From contig JAAXVX010000019.1 in assembly GCA_013335275.1 (NCBI GenBank), positions 1 to 11,273 of the forward strand: DNA of 11,273 nt. The letters are read 5' to 3'. Source of the stretch: Bacteroidales bacterium. Its GTDB lineage: Bacteria > Bacteroidota > Bacteroidia > Bacteroidales > UBA932. The position numbers and the translations under genes are program-made. The notes under the pieces are model-generated. The model saw only the letters and a program-made list of their open reading frames with translations, was not told where the DNA came from and did no database searches. This document shows positions 6,618-11,273 of the stretch, in pieces (the stretch's first letter is position 1; each line of letters starts with the position of its first letter).

Positions 6618-7640
6618 ATGTATAAAATTGCCGCCCCCGTTTTTTTTGTTTGTGAAACTCCACTCCATGCCGGAAGTGGTGACAGCCTTGGAGTGGTTGA
6701 TTTGCCTATCCAGCGTGAACGACACACCTCTTTTCCGAAAATTGAAGGTTCCAGTCTTAAAGGAGCGATCCGCCAGGCATTTGAAGGTCAAAATCCAAAG
6801 TGTACTTCTGATCCATCTGAATATCAAACAGCTCTTGAATTAGCTTTTGGTCCAGAAAATGCTGGAGATAAGGGATATGCTGGTGCAGTGGGTTTTACCG
6901 ATGCACGATTACTGCTTTTCCCTGTAAAATCCATGAAAGGAGTATTTGCCTGGGTAACCTGCCCGAAAGTATTGCAACAGTTTCACCGGGATATGCTGCT
7001 CACGGAATTCAAAGATCATGATGAAATCGCCTATTCGTTGGCTGTGGAGGCATTAACAACTCCTGCGAAGTGCACAGAGGGTGTGTCAGGAAGCTGCAAC
7101 TTATTCTTGAAATACGACTCGAATAAAATCGTTCTTGAGGAATATACTTTTGAAATTGAGGATAAAGAGAACCTGCAATTAGCGCACTTATTGAAATTTC
7201 TTGCTGAACAATTATTTCCCGTGCCAAGAGGTGAAGGCGAACCTGACAGTTATGCATTCTGGAGAAGTAAACTGATGACTGACGTTGTGGTACTACCAGA
7301 CGAAGACTTTACTGATTTTGTCAATCTTTCAACGGAAGTGATCACCCGAACCAAGATCGATAACGAAACTGGTGCGGTAGCGAAGGGACAACTTTTTACC
7401 GAAGAGTATCTGCCGCCAGAGAGCGTTATGTATTCACTTGTGCTTGCAAGTCCGATTTTCAAGAAAAACGATGCAGATAAAGGAATTTTCAACATGAGCT
7501 ATGACAGCCCTTGTTTTACAGATTGTGAAAATGAGGAAAGCAAGGTGATGGAGTTTTTCAGGAAAGCTTTGCCGAAAGTCATTCAGGTCGGCGGTAACGC
7601 CACATTGGGGAAAGGTTTGGTGAGAACAAAACCACTTTAA
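6618..7640 (+). CDS. cmr4: Cmr4, Cas7-type backbone subunit and target RNA endonuclease
   Basis: This 340-residue RAMP protein polymerises along the crRNA and cuts bound target RNA at 6-nt steps (family knowledge). The sequence shows an initial strand and Gly loop (ETPLHAGSGDSLGVVDLPIQ), where D28 in VVDLPIQRE lines up with the catalytic Asp of characterised Cmr4 proteins. It is followed by FPKIEGSSLKGAIRQAF, the RAMP core signature. The C terminus VGGNATLGKGLVRT is the usual Gly-rich end. The ATG at 6618 is chosen because the protein begins at the first conserved strand. A different-frame ATG at 6607 gives only a shadow reading frame. The gap to the CARF gene is 11 nt and no good ribosome site is visible, so coupling is likely. 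Confidence 0.94.
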   Translation: MYKIAAPVFFVCETPLHAGSGDSLGVVDLPIQRERHTSFPKIEGSSLKGAIRQAFEGQNPKCTSDPSEYQTALELAFGPENAGDKGYAGAVGFTDARLLLFPVKSMKGVFAWVTCPKVLQQFHRDMLLTEFKDHDEIAYSLAVEALTTPAKCTEGVSGSCNLFLKYDSNKIVLEEYTFEIEDKENLQLAHLLKFLAEQLFPVPRGEGEPDSYAFWRSKLMTDVVVLPDEDFTDFVNLSTEVITRTKIDNETGAVAKGQLFTEEYLPPESVMYSLVLASPIFKKNDADKGIFNMSYDSPCFTDCENEESKVMEFFRKALPKVIQVGGNATLGKGLVRTKPL

Positions 7641-7654
7641 GGAGTGATACGCAA

Positions 7655-8059
7655 ATGCCAGTACGTCTTGATAGTGAGAGAAATCGAGCAGAAACGGCTT
7701 TTAATGACGTCAAGGAAGGGAATAGCCAAGATTTTAGGGCGGAATATAAATCAATAGTGGTAAAAGCTCCGGCTCTCCTGAAAACGAACGGTCTTGTGTC
7801 AACTATTGCATTTCTGTTTTCAAAGCAACACAGCAGTTCTGGTGCGGCACATAAATTACTTTGTAGCCAAATTGCCAGATGGTTGTCAAACAAGGGTATT
7901 GTGATCCTTCGTACTGGATGTTCTTGTGAGAAATTTGTTGAAATTCTTGTAAAAATGACCCGTTTGGAGGTTAGAAGAGCAACCAATGAAACGATTGCTT
8001 ATTTGAACTGGCTTAAACGTTTTGCTGAAGGGATGATTGAAAAAGATGACGATGCATAA
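7655..8059 (+). CDS. cmr5: Cmr5, small helical subunit (stand-alone copy)
   Basis: This 134-residue all-helical protein belongs to the small-subunit family that lines the Cmr filament opposite the Cmr4 backbone and helps hold the target strand. It shows the usual features: an opening helix with RAETAFNDV, then EYKSIVVKAPALLKTNGL, VSTIAFLFSK, and a C-terminal helix with LNWLKRFAEGMI. Its length is normal for the family. A Shine-Dalgarno site AAGGAG (7639-7644) overlaps the cmr4 stop and lies 10 nt before the ATG. The 3' end overlaps the start of the following cold-shock/Cmr5 fusion gene, which carries a second, diverged copy of this domain. Confidence 0.9.
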   Translation: MPVRLDSERNRAETAFNDVKEGNSQDFRAEYKSIVVKAPALLKTNGLVSTIAFLFSKQHSSSGAAHKLLCSQIARWLSNKGIVILRTGCSCEKFVEILVKMTRLEVRRATNETIAYLNWLKRFAEGMIEKDDDA

Positions 8060-8711
8060 TATAGCTGTACCATGTACTGCCGTTTTTAACGGGTTTGTCC
8101 GTGACAGGCAAACCGGAACGGAGCTGCCTTATGGATTTCTGGCGATCAGGAATAGTCACGATTTGTTTATACATGCTTCTGTTCTTGGCAAAGCAGGTAT
8201 TCCGAGAGAGCAACAGATTAAAGATCTTGAAGTTGAACTATTGAGTGTTATAGAGACAGAAACGGGGCTTAAAGCAGAAAAGATTCGTATGATAGGGCTT
8301 GCAACATCAGTGGTGCCTGTAACTGTTCAGGGGTTTCCTCTTCCCCAGGAAACAGGCTTTTCTTTTACAGGTGAAGCACAGAAGGTTGCGTATGAATGTG
8401 CAAAAAGCGGATCGCACTTGACAGAAAAAAAGAAAGAATATAAAAACACAGTCAAAAGCCTGCCGATGATGATTCGGCTCAATGGACTTAGTGCAACACT
8501 TGTCTACTTGGCTTGCCATGAAAAGGAACCATATCAGCGAATATATGCACATCTTGCAGGTAGATTATCTGCAATTGAAGTTGAATTATCTGGTGATACT
8601 GCGACAAAGATAAGGGATATACCATCCGATAAACTCAGAATGCTCACACTTGAAGCAGTGAACTTCCTTGGTTGGATAAAGCGTTTTTCAAGTGGGTTAA
8701 TACCTGATTAA
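8046..8711 (+). CDS. Cold-shock-domain/Cmr5 fusion protein (second Cmr5 paralogue)
   Basis: This 221-residue two-domain protein is not a standard Cmr subunit. Residues ~12-85 match the cold-shock OB fold: GFVRDRQTG as first strand, PYGFLAI (28-34) at the RNP1 place (usual KGFGFI), DLFIHASVL (39-47) at the RNP2 place (usual DVFVHFSAL), then LEVELLSVIET and LKAEKIRMI as the last strands. Most RNA-stacking aromatics survive (Y29, F31, F41, H43), but the early Trp is missing. Residues ~107-221 align with the upstream Cmr5: both have EYK, NGL followed by T three residues on, a final W(L/I)KRF and G(M/L)I. Probable role (inference): a small subunit carrying an extra single-strand RNA-binding module in or on the Cmr filament. 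Start choice is uncertain: TTG 8037, ATG 8046 and ATG 8052 are all in frame inside the cmr5 end. The 10-nt gap to cmr6 keeps it in the operon. Confidence 0.82.
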   Translation: MTMHNIAVPCTAVFNGFVRDRQTGTELPYGFLAIRNSHDLFIHASVLGKAGIPREQQIKDLEVELLSVIETETGLKAEKIRMIGLATSVVPVTVQGFPLPQETGFSFTGEAQKVAYECAKSGSHLTEKKKEYKNTVKSLPMMIRLNGLSATLVYLACHEKEPYQRIYAHLAGRLSAIEVELSGDTATKIRDIPSDKLRMLTLEAVNFLGWIKRFSSGLIPD

Positions 8712-8721
8712 TTTTAGTTTT

Positions 8722-9861
8722 ATGGCAAAAGCAGGGAGGGAACGGGGCTCCATTCAAGACCAGTTGATTGCATTGGGATGTGCTACCCAAGAGCAGGCTT
8801 TGAAACATGCAAAAGAAACAGAGAATATTACCGATACAGATATGTCTGCTGACAGCTTAAAAATCAAGGATACTTACTTGCCTTTTGATACGATGAAAGC
8901 AATGGAGCATGTGCCGTCAATAGATAATTTTGCTTTAAAGCTTAACAAGGCTGCCCGGTTTGTTTCTAAAGATGAAGAAGATGGGAACAAGTTCAAGTTT
9001 TTTTACAAAGGCAAGAAAAATCATGCAAAAGATTTTGAGATCAGGAGCGCTTATGGTTTAACAAAAGAAGAGTTTGCTGGTCTTGCAGAACGTCACTGGA
9101 AAAGTGTTGATCAACTAAATCTCTTGATTTCGGATCCACCTTTAGATTTTACAATTGACTGGCGGTTGATTGTGGGGCTGGGCAACGAGTCGGTATATGA
9201 TACCTCCATAACCCTGCATCATGTGTATGGCATCCCGTATATCCCTGCAAGTGCAGTAAAAGGCGTTGTAAGAAGCTGGATAATTACTGAAAGGTTTGGC
9301 CGTGATGAAAAAGATGCGATCAAGGATAAAGGCTTTTGTGATGTGTTTGGCTGTCCACAAAAAATTGAAAGAATCAATTCCTATTACAATGAGGATAGAC
9401 AGGGAAAAGTCTGGTTTTTTGATGCGTTCCCTCTCTCAGAGCCAAAGATTGAGGTTGATATCATGAATCCTCACTATGGGGATTACTATGCAGACAAGAA
9501 GGCTAATGGTAATCCTGTTCCTCCGGCAGATTATTTAAAACCCAATCCAATCACATTTCTGACTGTTGGGGAGAAAGATAAAGTGGGGAACCCTTTGCAG
9601 TTTCAATTTTTTATCGGAATCAAGGAAAAAGACAATGATGCACTCGGAGCAGGGTCAAGATTGCTCAAGGATTCAAATGAATTGCTAATCAAAGTCAGGA
9701 AGAAAGGCACAAATGAGTTGGTTGATGCATCCGCTGATCCCAGACTGCTTAACATTACTCAGGCATGGCTTAGACAAGCTCTTGAAGAACATGGGATTGG
9801 TGCAAAAACGGCTGTTGGCTATGGGTATATGGCTGAAGGAAAAGGAGTAAAAGTACAATGA
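8722..9861 (+). CDS. cmr6: Cmr6, RAMP subunit of the Cmr filament tip
   Basis: This 379-residue Cas7-group RAMP protein sits with Cmr1 at the crRNA 3' end of the complex (family knowledge). The recognisable core starts near residue 142: DFTIDWRLIVGLGNESVYD, then LHHVYGIPYIPASAVKGVVR, GKVWFFDAFPLSEP, DIMNPHYGDYYAD, and a C-terminal GIGAKTAVGYGYM Gly loop. All are classic Cmr6 features. The ~140 residues before the core include an opening helical hairpin (SIQDQLIALGCATQEQALKH, residues 10-29) that resembles helical leaders of other RNA-linked bacterial proteins. I cannot assign it firmly. It starts 10 nt after the cold-shock/Cmr5 gene without an obvious ribosome site. Its stop overlaps cmr1 as ATGA. 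Confidence 0.93.
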   Translation: MAKAGRERGSIQDQLIALGCATQEQALKHAKETENITDTDMSADSLKIKDTYLPFDTMKAMEHVPSIDNFALKLNKAARFVSKDEEDGNKFKFFYKGKKNHAKDFEIRSAYGLTKEEFAGLAERHWKSVDQLNLLISDPPLDFTIDWRLIVGLGNESVYDTSITLHHVYGIPYIPASAVKGVVRSWIITERFGRDEKDAIKDKGFCDVFGCPQKIERINSYYNEDRQGKVWFFDAFPLSEPKIEVDIMNPHYGDYYADKKANGNPVPPADYLKPNPITFLTVGEKDKVGNPLQFQFFIGIKEKDNDALGAGSRLLKDSNELLIKVRKKGTNELVDASADPRLLNITQAWLRQALEEHGIGAKTAVGYGYMAEGKGVKVQ

Positions 9862-11009
9862 ACACTATTACCTTCGAATGTGAAATTATCACGCCCATGT
9901 TTCTATCCGGGGCTGATGGACAAAAACCGGAACTAAGGGAACCTTCAATCAAAGGAGCATTGCGATTTTGGTGGCGAGCGATGCATGGACATTTAACGAT
10001 TGAAGATGTAAAAATGCCTAATGATGAAATGCAAAACGGCTTAAGAACACAGGAAACTGAGATATTTGGTGGTGGTGTTGAGAATGCAAGGCGAAGTCAA
10101 GTGATAATACGTATTAAACAGAGAGGTCTGCTAAGAGAGGAAAATACACTATGGGAAGAAATTCCTCATGATATAAGATATAATAAGAAAGGAGAACCTT
10201 ATAATGTTCCAAAGTCTGGAGTAGCTGGGATTCATTATTTGTTTTATTCTGTATTTATGAACGAGCGAGGTTATTTTAAGGCGGGTTCAACTTTTGAGTT
10301 GTCATTGAGCTCCAGAAATTTATATGCTTTGAAAGAAGCGATTAACGCATTTTCTTCTCTTGTTTATTTTGGTGGAATAGGATCAAGGACTAGGCGAGGT
10401 GCTGGTTCAATATCTGTATCTATTAAAAAAATTGAAGGTTCCGCAATCTCTGTTTTGTCTGATGCGCTTAAGATATTTGATACAAGATTAATCAACAATA
10501 AGACTGATTTAGTGTTGCGCTTAAACTCATTTACCACTTCAATATCAGCTAACGGCAAATATTCTACACTTAATGGAGCTAAGATATATGTGTTTAACCA
10601 TTCGGATAATTGGAAAAAAGCATTAGAAACGTTAGGTGGGCCATTTAAGGATTATCGGTTTTCAGTGAATGGGGATGTTACTGATACCCCTAATTTTGGT
10701 TTTCCAATAAATCATTCCGGGCGAAATGGTGGGCGAAAATCTATGATGATTGCAGGCAAACAACTTGCAAATAAGCTTACTTTGCTTGAGCGTAGAGCGT
10801 CTCCTGTTATTATCAAAGTAATAAAGGGTAATGAAGATAGATACTTTCCTGTTTTTATTTGGCTATCTGGAGAGTTGCTTCCAGATGGATATAAAATCAT
10901 GGATAAGACAGGTATACAAAACAAGGTGCCATCTGACATAATTATTCAAAAATTCTTAGATAGTAAATTTGGTGGAGGTAAGATGTATACTCCAGATATT
11001 ATTTTTTAA
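9858..11009 (+). CDS. cmr1: Cmr1, RAMP subunit of the Cmr complex
   Basis: This 383-residue RAMP protein is placed beside Cmr6 at the end of the Cmr filament. The N terminus ITFECEIITPMFLSGADG followed by LREPSIKGALRFWWRAMHG is the hallmark of Cmr1 (RAMP core plus the LRFWWR motif). Later FGGGVENARRSQVIIRI and YFGGIGSRTRRGAGSI are conserved Gly/Arg loops. The length is in the usual range. It starts within the cmr6 stop (ATGA), with AAAGGAG (9841-9847) 10 nt upstream. It ends 3 nt before cas6. Confidence 0.94.
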   Translation: MNTITFECEIITPMFLSGADGQKPELREPSIKGALRFWWRAMHGHLTIEDVKMPNDEMQNGLRTQETEIFGGGVENARRSQVIIRIKQRGLLREENTLWEEIPHDIRYNKKGEPYNVPKSGVAGIHYLFYSVFMNERGYFKAGSTFELSLSSRNLYALKEAINAFSSLVYFGGIGSRTRRGAGSISVSIKKIEGSAISVLSDALKIFDTRLINNKTDLVLRLNSFTTSISANGKYSTLNGAKIYVFNHSDNWKKALETLGGPFKDYRFSVNGDVTDTPNFGFPINHSGRNGGRKSMMIAGKQLANKLTLLERRASPVIIKVIKGNEDRYFPVFIWLSGELLPDGYKIMDKTGIQNKVPSDIIIQKFLDSKFGGGKMYTPDIIF

Positions 11010-11012
11010 CTC

Positions 11013-11273
11013 ATGCGTATAACCATCGAACTATCCCACCGCAATCCGTTGATAACGCTGCCGGTCAATAACTCTTATCTTCTTTCTTCTCTCATCTACA
11101 ACATCGTCGATAGAAGCTCAAGCGAGTATGCCGAACGGCTGCATGCTGAAGGGTACCGGCTGCAGAACAGGGCGTTCAAGCTGTTTACCTTTTCGCCGCT
11201 GTACACGGCCAACCGGAGGAAGTGGGAGATGCATCAGGATGGAACCATGAGCACGAGGGAGCGGCTGCTGCAT
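11013..11273 (+). CDS. cas6: Cas6, CRISPR repeat endoribonuclease (5' part, cut by window end)
   Basis: The first 87 codons of a Cas6 protein are present and the frame is open at the window edge. MRITIELSHRNPLITLPVNN followed by YLLSSLIYNIVD, YAERLHAEGY and FKLFTFSPLY is the typical first RAMP half of Cas6, which cuts the array transcript within each repeat and leaves the 8-nt handle seen in the repeats at 39-971. The start is the first ATG, 3 nt after the cmr1 stop, without a visible ribosome site, so it is probably coupled to cmr1. Base composition rises sharply compared with cmr1: 34 G/C in 60 bases at 11101-11160. The catalytic residues and Gly-rich C terminus lie outside the window. Confidence 0.92.
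   Translation, partial: MRITIELSHRNPLITLPVNNSYLLSSLIYNIVDRSSSEYAERLHAEGYRLQNRAFKLFTFSPLYTANRRKWEMHQDGTMSTRERLLH

Noticed and set aside
6607..6843. 78-residue + strand frame at the cmr4 start
   Set aside because: It overlaps cmr4 in another frame; cmr4 shows clear RAMP motifs there.
7579..7986. 135-residue minus-strand frame opposite cmr5
   Set aside because: It is antisense to a recognised gene, with no family motif or ribosome site.

Overview
The window holds one type III-B (Cmr) CRISPR-Cas locus, read entirely on the + strand. No phage, transposon, tRNA or rRNA signal was seen. Gene order, a native-looking Csx15 and the Cas6 sequence suggest a bacterium, possibly a green sulfur bacterium (Chlorobium or Prosthecochloris type). 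That host guess is inference only. Base composition is mixed: csx15 and the cas6 start look GC-richer, while the cmr genes, above all the CARF nuclease gene, look AT-rich.

Layout. Positions 1-971 are the leader-distal part of a CRISPR array: 12 complete 35-nt repeats plus a truncated thirteenth, with spacers of 37-44 nt. The repeats end in ATTGAAAC, the usual 8-nt crRNA 5' handle, so the array is read left to right and its leader lies outside the window. Directly behind the decayed last repeat is a small unit of two membrane-type accessory genes. The first (1031-1603) is a Csx15-family protein with an added N-terminal transmembrane helix. The second (1611-2023) is an unrecognised small membrane protein interrupted by a -1 frame change exactly at an A-AAA-AAG heptamer. 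A terminator-like hairpin (2035-2070) ends this unit. A sigma70-like promoter (TTGCCT-N17-TACAAT, 2093-2121) then precedes a tight operon.

The operon is cmr2/cas10 (2287-4164), cmr3 (4157-5245), a CARF-PD-(D/E)XK nuclease (5242-6606), cmr4 (6618-7640), cmr5 (7655-8059), a cold-shock-domain/Cmr5 fusion (8046-8711), cmr6 (8722-9861), cmr1 (9858-11009) and cas6 (11013 to the window end, incomplete). Neighbours overlap or lie within 14 nt of each other, so they are probably cotranscribed and translationally coupled.

How it probably works. Cas6 cuts the array transcript in the repeat, and the Cmr1-6 complex loads the crRNA and binds complementary RNA. Cmr4 cuts the target through its conserved Asp. 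Cas10 lacks an HD nuclease domain but keeps the GGDD cyclase motif, so it should make cyclic oligoadenylate. The CARF nuclease would be the cytosolic effector of that signal. The membrane Csx15 protein and its small partner may be a second, membrane-located sensor, effector or off-switch. The most unusual element is the second Cmr5 paralogue, which carries a cold-shock (OB-fold) RNA-binding domain on its N terminus.
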